DNA of 64,000 bases from contig NZ_CP133720.1 in assembly GCF_031326225.1 (NCBI RefSeq), positions 1,116,001 to 1,180,000 of the forward strand. Reading direction: 5' to 3'. The position numbers were made by a program, and so were the translations under genes. Positions within the stretch are counted from its first letter, which is position 1, and each line of letters begins with the position of its first letter. The notes beneath the pieces were generated by a model, which saw only the letters and a list, made by a program, of their open reading frames with translations, had not been told where the DNA came from and did not search any database. Of this stretch, positions 37,765 to 46,258 are shown piece by piece. The stretch is from Undibacterium cyanobacteriorum. GTDB lineage: Bacteria; Pseudomonadota; Gammaproteobacteria; Burkholderiales; Burkholderiaceae_D.

Positions 37765-38667
37765 TTACAGGGAAGTCCCTTGATTGTCGGCTATTTGCTG
37801 TTGAAGTTCACTGATTTGTTTGCGTAAAGATAAGTTTTCACTGCGCAAACGTTCCAGTTCGGCGTAGACATCTGCCGATGCGACCGCAGTTGAAGTGGAA
37901 GCATTTGAGCCAGAAACATTGGCAGCAGCTTCCTGCATCGGCGTCATCGCAGCTACCGCGTCACTGTCGCCACTCGCTGAAGCTGTCGGTGCGGCGCTAG
38001 CGTTCGAGACCTCTTTAGGCGGGCGCGGGGTGCGGCTTTCACGCAGTTGACGCGCCGCTTGTTGCAATTCCTTTTTACCACCAGCGACGGCCGCCACTTG
38101 CTGCTCGGAAGGCAAAGCGGCAATGGTTGCTGCGGTATTGATGGAGATAGTCCCCGCTCGCACTGCCTCGACCAGTTCAGGCGTAGCGGCTTTACGGATC
38201 TTTTCGATTTGTGCCACAGCCGGTTTGCTCAAACCGGCGACCTTCGCGATTTCGTCTCGTGTTTCAACCGACACTGGGTCTGGCTCTTTTAAAGCCAACT
38301 CCGCTTCCGCGGCTTTTTCCTGATTGCTTTGCTGCTTGCGACGCTCGCTGATGATCTCCTTTTTGCGCAGCGCTAATACACCACGTTGGAAGTTGGAAAC
38401 ACTACGTCGTGCGAGGTGGTTATCAATCATCCACAGCATGACTTCTTCAATATTTTGAAATTGATCTTTTTGACGAGTCTCAAAAGGAATCCCATGTTTT
38501 TGACAAATGAGATAGCGATTGTGGCCATCGATCAAAGTTTCACCCCACAAGACGAGGGCGTCGCGACAACCCTCGCGCAAAATACTGCGCTCTAAGGCCA
38601 GAAATTCTTGTGTGGTCAAGGGATCGATATAGTCGCGTAATGCTGGATTGATAATGATAGTGGTCAT
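37765..38667 (-). CDS. ParB-like N-terminal domain protein with coiled coil
   Basis: A 300-residue protein. Residues about 10-95 are a ParB/sulfiredoxin-fold domain with LIDGHNRYLICQKHG in place of the ParB box. A central helix-turn-helix-like region reads IAKVAGLSKPAVAQIEKIRKAA. A Ser/Ala/Thr-rich linker then leads to a C-terminal coiled coil (LERLRSENLSLRKQISELQQQI). ParB-domain proteins bind DNA or cleave nucleotides; the role here is unknown, since there is no ParA gene beside it and the chromosomal partition locus is normally elsewhere. The ATG at 38667 is preferred over a TTG seven codons upstream. Confidence 0.82.
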   Translation of the reverse strand: MTTIIINPALRDYIDPLTTQEFLALERSILREGCRDALVLWGETLIDGHNRYLICQKHGIPFETRQKDQFQNIEEVMLWMIDNHLARRSVSNFQRGVLALRKKEIISERRKQQSNQEKAAEAELALKEPDPVSVETRDEIAKVAGLSKPAVAQIEKIRKAATPELVEAVRAGTISINTAATIAALPSEQQVAAVAGGKKELQQAARQLRESRTPRPPKEVSNASAAPTASASGDSDAVAAMTPMQEAAANVSGSNASTSTAVASADVYAELERLRSENLSLRKQISELQQQIADNQGTSL

Positions 38668-38723
38668 GATGGTATTGCAGGCGCTCAATTTTGCGAGAGC
38701 GCGAAAAATGAAAAGTCAGCACT

Positions 38724-39461
38724 TTACAGCATTAGCTTGATTCGGTCATATCCAGATCGACTGACCGGCACCACGGCCGCACAATGTAAGACAGCTTGGA
38801 AACTATCTTTGCTTGCACGTTCCAGTTGTTTGACAGCAGCGACTCGGACACTCACTGAGCGGTGGATGCGGACGAATTGCTCACTCGGCAATAGCTTCTC
38901 AAACTCAGACAAGCTTTGCGTTTTCATGATGCTCTTGCCGCCATAGTGAATTTGCACGTAGTCGTCTTGCGCTTCAATGTAATCGATGTCGGCAAATGGA
39001 ATGGCAAGCGTGAGGCCTCGATCGCGTATCAATATGCGATCGCTCTTTTGTACTTGCTGCGCCACCACTGCATGAATCGCTGGATCGGTTTGATCAAGCA
39101 ATTTTCGGGCTTTGCTTAAGGCGTCATTAAAGCGCTGCTGCGAGAAGGGCTTGAGCAAGTAGTCGATGGCATGTTGATCGAAGGCTTTGAGGGCGTATTG
39201 ATCATAGGCGGTTGTGAAGATCACGCCATGTTGGCGTTGGGTCGCTTCTAGCACTTCAAAGCCAGTTAACTTCGGCATTTGAATATCAAGAAAGATCAGG
39301 TCAGGCTGCTGTTGAGTAATCGCTTCGACAGCTTGCATGCCATTCTCGCATTCGCCAATGATGTCAATGTCGGTATGGCTTTTGAGGTATTCGCGCACAA
39401 GTCGACGGGCCAGTTCTTCGTCATCAACGAGGAGAGTCTTCAGTATTCTTGGGGTTTGCAT
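38724..39461 (-). CDS. LytTR-family response regulator
   Basis: A 245-residue two-domain regulator. The receiver domain holds VDDEE (residues 12-16), the phospho-acceptor in LIFLDIQMP (Asp59) and LLKPF with the conserved Lys. The C-terminal LytTR DNA-binding domain spans about 140-245 (RIHRSVSVRVAAVKQLE, VPVSRSGYDRIKLML). AlgR/LytR regulators act on extracellular polysaccharide, autolysis or virulence genes. It follows its likely kinase by 24 bases on the same strand. Confidence 0.94.
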   Translation of the reverse strand: MQTPRILKTLLVDDEELARRLVREYLKSHTDIDIIGECENGMQAVEAITQQQPDLIFLDIQMPKLTGFEVLEATQRQHGVIFTTAYDQYALKAFDQHAIDYLLKPFSQQRFNDALSKARKLLDQTDPAIHAVVAQQVQKSDRILIRDRGLTLAIPFADIDYIEAQDDYVQIHYGGKSIMKTQSLSEFEKLLPSEQFVRIHRSVSVRVAAVKQLERASKDSFQAVLHCAAVVPVSRSGYDRIKLML

Positions 39462-39485
39462 AAGTGTGAGCGACCTATGAAATTT

Positions 39486-40577
39486 TTATTGGAGAAGATT
39501 TTCAGGTGAGCTTACTAGTGTGCTTACTTCGCGAGGAAGCGTGAGCTCTACACGAAAATGCTGTTCGTTCTTTTGCCATTCAACGCGACAGCGATTTCCA
39601 TACAAGTTATGGAAACGTGCCCGCAAATTTTTTAAGCCCGTACCTGTTCCTTGCTTGGCGTCCATCTGCGGGGAAGAAGCGTCGATAGGATTTTCAATGG
39701 CGACTTGTAGCCAGTCATCTTGGCAACGTGCGTAGATCTTAATGGTGCCGCCTTCACTTAAGTCACGGATGCCGTGCTTGATGGCGTTTTCCAATAAAGG
39801 CTGCAAGATCATTGGCGGTAGCGAGCACAGTTCACTGTCAGGGTCGATCACAAACTCAGTCGAGAGTTTGCTACCGAAGCGAATCTTTTCGATCGCCAGA
39901 AAATGCTGACACAACTGCAGTTCTTGCTTGAGCAAAATTTTCTGTTGATCCGACAGCGCCAGAGTTTGTCTAAAAAACTGTGCGAGTTCAATCGTCATAT
40001 CGCGCGCGCTGGCGGGATCTATGCTGGTTAATGCGCTTATCGAATTCAAACTATTGAACAAGAAATGCGGATTGATCTGAGTTCTGAGCATTTGGAGCTC
40101 CGCTTCACGTGCATGAAGATCGGATGCGGCTTGCCGTAATTCGGCCTGACGCATCGAATCAAATGCCAGCAGTACGTCGTAAATTAAGATCGATAAAATG
40201 TAGAGCAGAGCAGCTAAGAAACCAGCAATCCACCAGGTATTTTGTGGCAAATCTAAGGCGAAATCGACGGACTGTAAGGCTTGATGCCAAAAGTTGGCGA
40301 TGCTCAGCCAGATCCCAGCCGAGAGCACAGCACTCACGCCAAAATAGCTAAGCCATGCAAGGAACTTGCGTCGCTCCAAAGGTAAGGCGCGACAGACGTA
40401 ATACGCAGAGCTTGAGATGAAGCCGAAACATAGCGCCAAGGGTAGAGTGAAACTCAATGCGCGTAGCCAAGTGCCGCTGCCGATCAAAACCAATAGAGCT
40501 GCAAAAAGGGCACCTAGTAGTGCCCAAATGATGCTGTTGTAAAGGGTTGCTCTAAAGTTGGATAACAGTGGATTCAT
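39486..40577 (-). CDS. LytS/YehU-type sensor histidine kinase
   Basis: A 363-residue inner-membrane kinase with four hydrophobic segments in the first 140 residues and no obvious periplasmic sensor domain, suggesting membrane sensing. The phosphorylated His is in QINPHFLFNSLNS (His171), the N-box in LQPLLENAIKHGI and the G-box in GTGTGLKNLRARF. It forms a pair with the LytTR regulator. A hairpin terminator (40596-40625) stands only 18 bases before its start codon, so expression may depend on read-through from the LiaF-like gene. Confidence 0.93.
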   Translation of the reverse strand: MNPLLSNFRATLYNSIIWALLGALFAALLVLIGSGTWLRALSFTLPLALCFGFISSSAYYVCRALPLERRKFLAWLSYFGVSAVLSAGIWLSIANFWHQALQSVDFALDLPQNTWWIAGFLAALLYILSILIYDVLLAFDSMRQAELRQAASDLHAREAELQMLRTQINPHFLFNSLNSISALTSIDPASARDMTIELAQFFRQTLALSDQQKILLKQELQLCQHFLAIEKIRFGSKLSTEFVIDPDSELCSLPPMILQPLLENAIKHGIRDLSEGGTIKIYARCQDDWLQVAIENPIDASSPQMDAKQGTGTGLKNLRARFHNLYGNRCRVEWQKNEQHFRVELTLPREVSTLVSSPENLLQ

Positions 40578-40595
40578 GCCGCGCTGTTTCTCTAC

Positions 40596-40625
40596 AAAAA
40601 GTGCGCCGAACTCTCATCGGCGCAC
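40596..40625 (-). terminator. Terminator or attenuator between LiaF-like gene and sensor kinase
   Basis: Stem GTGCGCCGA / TCGGCGCAC with a seven-base loop, followed on the minus strand by five T (A run at 40596-40600). It ends the LiaF-like transcript, but the start codon of the kinase is 18 bases further on, so it may also act as an attenuator. Confidence 0.8.
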
Positions 40626-40652
40626 GTACTTTTATTCAAGTAAATGAAAGAA

Positions 40653-41384
40653 TTAGTTCTTAATTTCGACACCGCCCATAATCGCCGTGCCAGTGATGAT
40701 CAGACGTTTCTTCGGCGCAACGCTACCGTCGTTCGCCAAATTTCCGCTCATACTTGGTACGGTGCTGTCATCAACGCCGCCCAAGAAGGCATTCGCGTTA
40801 TTGACCACACTCCAGTCACTTGGTACTTTGAGCGAGATACCGCCCCAAAAAGCGAAGACATTCACAACGGCTTCAGTTTGAATTGATGCATTGCGCAAGT
40901 CAAGCTCGACGCCGCCCATGACCGCGGTGATATCGCCACCAGAAAAATTGCTGCTAGCGATATTTCCTTGACTGCCGCTCATGATCGCTACAATGTCGAC
41001 TTTTCCATCGGCGCTTTGGTCGATCTTACTTTGCGTGTATTGATCCATACCTTCTTTCGCCTTGTCTTTGAAGATCACCAAGAGACCAAAGCCAATCAGA
41101 ATCAAAGGCCAAAAATCACGCATCCGAATACTAATGATGCCGAGATTATTCAGTGTCATGGTAGCGCCGATGATGACGAAAGCAGCGCCAATGATAATGC
41201 TAGAGCGTGTCTGTGCTTGATTCATTTTTAAAACTCCACCGATGATAAATACTGCGGGCCAAAAGCTGACTAAACGTATCCCTTGTAGTAAGCCGAGATT
41301 GTCGATTAAGGCTAAGACGCCAACCAAGATGATAAGAGCACCAAAAATTAAGCGCTGCTGTGGGTCGCGATGACGATGTTTCAT
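40653..41384 (-). CDS. LiaF-like membrane protein
   Basis: A 243-residue protein. Residues 1-110 contain four short transmembrane helices in two LiaF-TM/DUF5668 repeats (LIFGALIILVGVLALIDNLG, FWPLILIGFGLLVIF). The C-terminal part is a beta-helix-like LiaF domain with repeated motifs (SNFSGGDITAVMGGVELDLR, ITGTAIMGGVEIKN). In Firmicutes LiaF restrains the LiaSR two-component system that senses envelope stress; here the neighbouring sensor kinase is of the LytS rather than LiaS type. It follows a small LiaI-like membrane gene by 45 bases. Confidence 0.86.
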   Translation of the reverse strand: MKHRHRDPQQRLIFGALIILVGVLALIDNLGLLQGIRLVSFWPAVFIIGGVLKMNQAQTRSSIIIGAAFVIIGATMTLNNLGIISIRMRDFWPLILIGFGLLVIFKDKAKEGMDQYTQSKIDQSADGKVDIVAIMSGSQGNIASSNFSGGDITAVMGGVELDLRNASIQTEAVVNVFAFWGGISLKVPSDWSVVNNANAFLGGVDDSTVPSMSGNLANDGSVAPKKRLIITGTAIMGGVEIKN

Positions 41385-41429
41385 AAAATTTCTCCGTGCG
41401 ATGTTGTTCTGTTGTTTAAATGGGCGGAT

Positions 41430-41792
41430 TCAGCAAGTGGCGTTGTCGTCTTTTGGGCGTGCCGCATATTTGAGGATGCTACTCAAGCCAAAAGCGATTA
41501 AGAAGAGCGGCCAGTGCACGCGAAAATCGAGATCCCACAAATGTTCAAACATCGCATAAAACAAACCTGCGACACCGATTTGAAACACGGCTGAAATGAC
41601 TTGATACAAGCTGCGCGCTAACAACAAGCGCACGGCACCGAGGACAGCGGCGAAGCTGGCGACTAATTCCCACCATGTGAATTTGTAGGGGAGGTAGCCC
41701 ATCTTGTACGCCATTGCAGCGCAGCCGATTAAGACCATCATAATGCCGAATTCGACATGATCAGTTTTGTGTTGTTTGTTCCAGCGTGCCAT
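41430..41792 (-). CDS. Small four-helix LiaI/DUF5668-like membrane protein
   Basis: A 120-residue protein with about four hydrophobic helices (FGIMMVLIGCAAMAYKMGYL, WELVASFAAVLGAVRLLLA, VISAVFQIGVAGLFYAMF, WPLFLIAFGLSSILKY), resembling the LiaI/LiaF transmembrane region. It is upstream of the LiaF-like gene in the same direction and likely co-transcribed. Family assignment is by general pattern only. It could be a partner that inserts into the membrane with the LiaF-like protein. Confidence 0.7.
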   Translation of the reverse strand: MARWNKQHKTDHVEFGIMMVLIGCAAMAYKMGYLPYKFTWWELVASFAAVLGAVRLLLARSLYQVISAVFQIGVAGLFYAMFEHLWDLDFRVHWPLFLIAFGLSSILKYAARPKDDNATC

Positions 41793-41938
41793 GATTTATC
41801 CTTTCCGTTTCGACTCTTTAATGTACGATATTTAATGTGCGATATTTGATGTTCGTGTTGCTTAGTGGCTCTGGGCTTGATCTGTTTGCGTTGCCCACAT
41901 CGATAAGGTAAAACAAGCGAGAAAGGAAGTCATGCGCT

Positions 41939-41978
41939 TGTCGGCGAACGCCGAATTTTGTCGGTGAATGCCGAAAAA
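41939..41978. repeat. Two tandem 20-bp units, each a mini-hairpin
   Basis: TGTCGGCGAACGCCGAATTT is followed directly by TGTCGGTGAATGCCGAAAAA; 15 of 20 positions match. Each unit contains an inverted repeat TCGGC/GCCGA (TCGG/CCGA in the second). They lie about 150 bases upstream of the LiaI-like gene start (minus strand) and could be an operator or leader structure. Confidence 0.65.
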
Positions 41979-42042
41979 TCTGCGAAACGGATGGTTTTTT
42001 CTCTGCGTAGGACGAAGAGACTAGGAGCATAAGACGGAAGAG

Positions 42043-42699
42043 TTAGCTCTTTCTTGAACCGTGTTGGATGAAGCGAAAGGTTAAGTTAATGCGCGGCCCC
42101 ATTTCCTTGGTTTTCTTGGCGATCGCGTGCTGCCAATGTTGTTGCATCGTCCCTGCCATGACCAACAAGCTGCCGTGACCAAGTTCAATTTTATGTCTGG
42201 CCGTTTTAATGGTGTTGTGCCGAATCAGAAATTCGCGACTGGTGCCGAAGCTTAACGAGGCGATCACCGGTAAAGGTCCCAGCTCGGGTTCATCATCAGC
42301 ATGCCATCCCATACTATCGATCTGATTACGATACAGGTTGGCGAGTACACTGTTGAATTTCACTTGCAAATGCGATTCTAGGCGGGTACGCAGTTGCGCA
42401 AGTAATGGGTGCCACGCTAAGGGCGTTAGCGAAAGACCTGAATAGCTGTAATGCGCCTCGGGATCTCCGTACCACACACTCAAACGTGGCTGCGCGCGTA
42501 CAATCCCAGCGATACGAATATGATGTTGTTGCCAAGCGAGTTGCTCATGCAGTTGTTTGAAAAGCTGATCGGCGTCGTCCGGTGCAAAAAAATGTGGGTA
42601 ATAGTCGAGTTCCGCATCGGGAATTTCAAAGTGCTCGATCTGCAAACTGCTTGGATCAGATTCCTCGGGTTCAGTAGTGAAGAGATTGTTTTGAAACAT
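42043..42699 (-). CDS. AlkB-family alpha-ketoglutarate-dependent dioxygenase
   Basis: A 218-residue Fe(II)/2-oxoglutarate dioxygenase that probably reverses alkylation damage in DNA or RNA. The nucleotide-recognition lid region precedes YRNQIDSMGWHADDEPELG, with the HxD iron ligands; the distal His is in QQHWQHAI and the 2-oxoglutarate-binding Arg residues are in GPRINLTFRF. The size and motif spacing resemble bacterial AlkB homologues of the AlkBH2/3-like group. It is not next to ada or alkA. It is on the minus strand just downstream of ycgR. Confidence 0.92.
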   Translation of the reverse strand: MFQNNLFTTEPEESDPSSLQIEHFEIPDAELDYYPHFFAPDDADQLFKQLHEQLAWQQHHIRIAGIVRAQPRLSVWYGDPEAHYSYSGLSLTPLAWHPLLAQLRTRLESHLQVKFNSVLANLYRNQIDSMGWHADDEPELGPLPVIASLSFGTSREFLIRHNTIKTARHKIELGHGSLLVMAGTMQQHWQHAIAKKTKEMGPRINLTFRFIQHGSRKS

Positions 42700-42723
42700 G
42701 TTGTGCTAGATCGATGTTGCGAT

Positions 42724-43455
42724 TTATTTTCCCAAAAGACGATGGCGCTCGTACTCGATTTGCAGAATCGTTTTTTGTATCGCGATATCCATCGCATGAG
42801 ATAGATTTTGGAAGCGAAAACCAATTTGGAACTTACCGAGTTTGGTTCGCTCAATAAAAGTGATGTGTTGCACACTCACGGGGCAGTGCACATGCGCTTT
42901 CGGGCTCAGGTTAATCCAAACTTGTGGAATGGTTTCGCCGAGGCGTAATGGAGGCTCGCCTTCCACCACCACACCAAAGCCACCGACACTTAAATCATGG
43001 ATGCGCCAATTGGCAATGATTTCACCGTTGGCATTGTGTAGTTTGGCTCGGATGTCTTGGCTGATGGGGAGTAAATTGCGGTAAAACTCGCGTCGCTGTA
43101 AACGGATGATACGCTCAGGAATTGGCACCCAAAACGCCTCATCTTCACCCCACATAAACCTTTGAGGATTGAGTCCCGTAAACTGTACCCGGATGCCATC
43201 AGGGAAAGCCATAAACACGCAGCTCTTCACCTTTTCCAGTTGATGATTCATTTTAGGATCGCCGCCCAGATCAAACACGAGCCCATCGGGGCGGGCCGAC
43301 AAGATGACAGTTAAGATGAAATTCTGGCCGCCATTGAAATACACCGAGACCGGCTCACGTCGATGGGCCAGCTCATTTAAAACACTGAGTATTTCGACCT
43401 GTCCAAATAGAAAAAAGCGATCTTCTATTTCTTGGTCTGTGAGTGAAGCAGACAT
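42724..43455 (-). CDS. ycgR: Flagellar brake protein YcgR
   Basis: A 243-residue c-di-GMP effector that slows the flagellar motor. The N-terminal YcgR domain (residues about 15-115) includes VSVYFNGGQNFILT and LVFDLGGDPKMN. The PilZ domain (about 120-235) has the c-di-GMP-binding RxxxR in LQRREFYRN and the D/NxSxxG in IHDLSVGGFG. Length matches E. coli YcgR (244). No other flagellar genes are in the window. It ends 24 bases before the alkB-like gene. Confidence 0.92.
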   Translation of the reverse strand: MSASLTDQEIEDRFFLFGQVEILSVLNELAHRREPVSVYFNGGQNFILTVILSARPDGLVFDLGGDPKMNHQLEKVKSCVFMAFPDGIRVQFTGLNPQRFMWGEDEAFWVPIPERIIRLQRREFYRNLLPISQDIRAKLHNANGEIIANWRIHDLSVGGFGVVVEGEPPLRLGETIPQVWINLSPKAHVHCPVSVQHITFIERTKLGKFQIGFRFQNLSHAMDIAIQKTILQIEYERHRLLGK

Positions 43456-43484
43456 ATTGTAGGTGCCTAGCGAGTCAACTCAAA

Positions 43485-43856
43485 CTACTGCAATAGCTGA
43501 ATAAAGTGTTCGGCAGCACGCACGACCTTCTTCGACTCCATGCCAAACATGTCCCGTGTCTCGAGAACTTGGTATTCGTTGGTACCCTTTACGCATTGCA
43601 AAACACCTTCAAAATTGGTGCCGAGATAGGTGAACGGAGTCAATTTGGTTTTGACTGGCACATCGCTGGCGAGCAAAGCGCGCAATTTACGCTCAACATC
43701 GTACAGACTAGCAACCTCGATTTTGACTAGGCCGCCTTTCGGATTGGGAAAGCTAGTGCTAAAAATGGGGTGTTGACCCATGGGGTTTTTGACATGGATC
43801 TTCACGCCCAGCTTTAAGAATTTGCTAATGGCGAAAAAATCATCTTCCGTGAACAT
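43485..43856 (-). CDS. Hypothetical protein
   Basis: A 123-residue protein starting MFTEDDFFAISKFLKLGVKI; ATG at 43856 with GGGAGACCAAGG upstream is chosen over an in-frame TTG 26 codons earlier. It is predicted to be alpha/beta and soluble, with no signal peptide, helix of membrane length or recognised domain. It lies 29 bases upstream of ycgR on the same strand, so the two may share a transcript and a link to motility or c-di-GMP is possible (inference only). Confidence 0.6.
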   Translation of the reverse strand: MFTEDDFFAISKFLKLGVKIHVKNPMGQHPIFSTSFPNPKGGLVKIEVASLYDVERKLRALLASDVPVKTKLTPFTYLGTNFEGVLQCVKGTNEYQVLETRDMFGMESKKVVRAAEHFIQLLQ

Positions 43857-44343
43857 CCTTGGTCTCCCGAAAACGAAGCTACTTTTGAGATAGTTGATAA
43901 TTCTTAGACTAGCAGAAACTTTCTTTGGGTCCAATGCAAAACGATGTTTTGATCATGAAAAAAAACAAAACTCTTTTGTTTCGTATGAAAGTGTCGCTAG
44001 AAGCGGGTCTTCTGTATGACCAAGATTTTCAAAGTACCTTTGCTTTATTGTTAATTTTTTCTAGTCGCTTTCAATGAATGTGACTGAATTCCATAACTTG
44101 GAAAACGGAGCAGAAGAAATCGATCTTTGATGTTTTCCTTTGATTCGCTTTGAATTCGTTTGATTTAATTTTAAGTGCGTGCAGAAATGCCGAATCCCCC
44201 TAGGGATTCTGGTAAATCTGTTTTACTATGGCAACTTTATTGAGTGTTTGTCCAGAGCGTTTTTTTGTTTGATGGTGGTAGAAAGCTCTGGTATCGCTAG
44301 GTACCGCATTTTATTGGCCATTTTGTGATCGAGATTAGTCTTT
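43857..44343. other. Divergent intergenic region upstream of the HDOD gene
   Basis: About 490 AT-rich bases. The only structure seen is a small palindrome at 44192-44209 (GAATCCC, four-base loop, GGGATTC). No gene or riboswitch family is recognised. Confidence 0.4.
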
Positions 44344-45198
44344 ATGAACCAACGTGAATCAGAGTTCGAATTTATTAAAGGCCTCAGCGCCGAACTCTCC
44401 TCGAGGAATTTAGTTTTCCCAACCTCGCTTAAAGCGACTATGAAAATTCGTCAAGCGCTTGACGACCCCGATATGTCGAGCGACCAAGTGTCCCGCATTA
44501 TTAGTACTGAACCAGTGTTGTCGGCTCAAGTATTGATGCTTTCAAACACGCCCATGTTTAATCGTAGCAGCCGCAAAATCGAAGAGTTGAAGCTAGCCGT
44601 GTCTTTATTAGGCTTTGGTGTGGTGAAGAACATTGCTATCTCGGTTGGGATGAAGCAATTGCGTGACCAACAAAGTCATACTGGAAATTCGGAGCAGATG
44701 GAAGGGCTGTGGACGCGCAGTATGCGTGTTGCCGCTTTAGCTTGTGTGCTCGCGAAGCAGCGCAGTAAGCTCAGCCCAGACAAAGCCATGGTGGCCGGCT
44801 TACTGCACGATATCGGTAAATTCTATATTTTGAGCCGAGCCCATCAATACGAGGGCCTGTTTACCTCCGAAGAAGCATTGTGGGACTTGGTCGATCAATG
44901 GCATGTCGATATTGGTGCCGCCATCTTGGAAAGTTGGGAAGTGTCTGACGATATTCGTACTGCGGTTATGGATAGAAAAAGGGCCGACCTACCACTCACT
45001 AGCCGTCCATGTTTGACAGATGTGGTGGCGGCAGCAGACTTCTTAGATGCTGGATTTGTGAAGCAGTCTTTGGATGATTTGGACTGGGAAAATGTGCCGG
45101 TACCTTTAAAGAATCTGCAATTGGATAAGCCAACGACCGAAGCGATGATGGTCGATACGCGTCAAGAAATTGCGCAGATCTTGAAGATCATTGCATAA
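44344..45198 (+). CDS. HDOD domain-containing protein
   Basis: A 284-residue protein of the HDOD family, related to HD phosphohydrolases but usually lacking catalysis. It begins FPTSLKATMKIRQALDDPDMSSDQVSRIISTEP, then LLGFGVVKNIAISVGMKQL, and an HD-like motif in VAGLLHDIGKFYILSRA, which here is intact (His-Asp). HDOD proteins act in signalling, for example in c-di-GMP, motility or chemotaxis circuits. There is no fused GGDEF, EAL or receiver domain. It is monocistronic and divergent from the hypothetical gene/ycgR pair. Confidence 0.88.
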   Translation: MNQRESEFEFIKGLSAELSSRNLVFPTSLKATMKIRQALDDPDMSSDQVSRIISTEPVLSAQVLMLSNTPMFNRSSRKIEELKLAVSLLGFGVVKNIAISVGMKQLRDQQSHTGNSEQMEGLWTRSMRVAALACVLAKQRSKLSPDKAMVAGLLHDIGKFYILSRAHQYEGLFTSEEALWDLVDQWHVDIGAAILESWEVSDDIRTAVMDRKRADLPLTSRPCLTDVVAAADFLDAGFVKQSLDDLDWENVPVPLKNLQLDKPTTEAMMVDTRQEIAQILKIIA

Positions 45199-45423
45199 GG
45201 CCGGCGCTAAGACCATGCAAAGTCTAAGGGTAATGCAAATTGAGCGATGGATTGATGAACTATTTATAGCGAAACAGCGTCAAAGGCGCTTGTTATGGTA
45301 TGAATCTGTTTGAACTAGTTTGGAATCGAACTGGACGAACTGGACGTATTCGATGTTGGCGTACGAAGCGGTTCAAACCACATGACCAAATTCTTATATT
45401 CTCATTTTGACCCAGGAGACACG

Positions 45424-46197
45424 ATGAAAAAATTTGTTTCAGCTTTGAGCTTAGTTGGCATCGCCATGTTTGCTAACGGCGCCTATGCGCAGGATCCTTT
45501 GAAAGCGGCTGTGGCTCATCCTCAACGCACACCTGCTAACGTTGTACGTGATGCAGCACGTCATCCTTTTGAAACCTTGAGCTTCTTCGGCGTCAACGAC
45601 AAGATGACTGTGGTGGAATTGGCTCCGGGTGGTGGTTGGTATACCGAGATCTTAGCGCCGTTATTGCGTGATAACGGTAAGTTGATTTTGGCGGGTGCTG
45701 GCAATGGATTGAAAACGAAACTGGCTGCCAATCCTGTGGTGTTTGATAAGGTGGTGATTGGTGATTTCAATCCAGTTGATAAGATTGATTACGCACCACA
45801 GTCCAGTGTTGATGTCGTGTTGACTTTCCGTAACGTACACAATTGGGTCGCTGCGAGCGACACGGCGGCCAAGAAAGTTTTTCAAAGTGCGTTTGATGCC
45901 TTGAAACCGGGCGGCGTGTTTGGCGTGGTTGAACATCGTTTGCCAGCGGATATGACGCAAGATGCGAAGGCTAGCACCGGTTATGTGCATGAAGCATTCG
46001 TCATCAAGTTGGCGGAGAGTGTCGGTTTCAAGCTAGTCGCTAAATCTGAAGTCAATGCAAATGCTAAGGACGATGCAAAACATGAGAACGGTGTCTGGGC
46101 TTTGCCACCTGTGTTAGCGAACAAAGAGAAAGACAAGGCCAAGTATCAAGCGATCGGCGAGAGTGATCGCATGACTCTGAAGTTTGTCAAACCGTAA
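45424..46197 (+). CDS. Exported class I SAM-dependent methyltransferase-like protein
   Basis: A 257-residue protein with a signal peptide (MKKFVSALSLVGIAMFANGAYAQ), followed by a methyltransferase fold with motif I VVELAPGGGWYTEILAPLL and later DVVLTFRNVHNW. This is the COG4798-type family of predicted periplasmic methyltransferases; how S-adenosylmethionine would be supplied there is unclear. The ATG at 45424 has AGGAGAC upstream; a longer frame from 45382 lacks a signal. It is followed by a terminator and the iorAB-type genes. Confidence 0.85.
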   Translation: MKKFVSALSLVGIAMFANGAYAQDPLKAAVAHPQRTPANVVRDAARHPFETLSFFGVNDKMTVVELAPGGGWYTEILAPLLRDNGKLILAGAGNGLKTKLAANPVVFDKVVIGDFNPVDKIDYAPQSSVDVVLTFRNVHNWVAASDTAAKKVFQSAFDALKPGGVFGVVEHRLPADMTQDAKASTGYVHEAFVIKLAESVGFKLVAKSEVNANAKDDAKHENGVWALPPVLANKEKDKAKYQAIGESDRMTLKFVKP

Positions 46198-46212
46198 TTT
46201 GGTATCACTTCC

Positions 46213-46242
46213 GAACCCCGCTTTGCGGGGTTTTTGTTTTTT
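46213..46242 (+). terminator. Intrinsic terminator
   Basis: Stem ACCCCG / CGGGGT with a five-base loop, followed by TTTTGTTTTTT. It lies 16 bases past the methyltransferase stop and just before the Shine-Dalgarno of the iron-sulfur subunit gene. Confidence 0.85.
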
Positions 46243-46258
46243 CTGGAGGACTGGCGAA

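Noticed and set aside
37765..38667. ParB-like gene as sign of an integrated plasmid
   Set aside because: No ParA, replication or mobility gene and no change in composition at the edges; neighbours look like core genome.
41818..42030. Minus-strand 70-codon frame upstream of the LiaI-like gene
   Set aside because: No ribosome-binding site and no conserved motif; it contains the tandem repeats, so it is probably regulatory rather than coding.
44192..44209. GAATCCC/GGGATTC palindrome as a riboswitch
   Set aside because: Too small and without the conserved core of any known riboswitch class.
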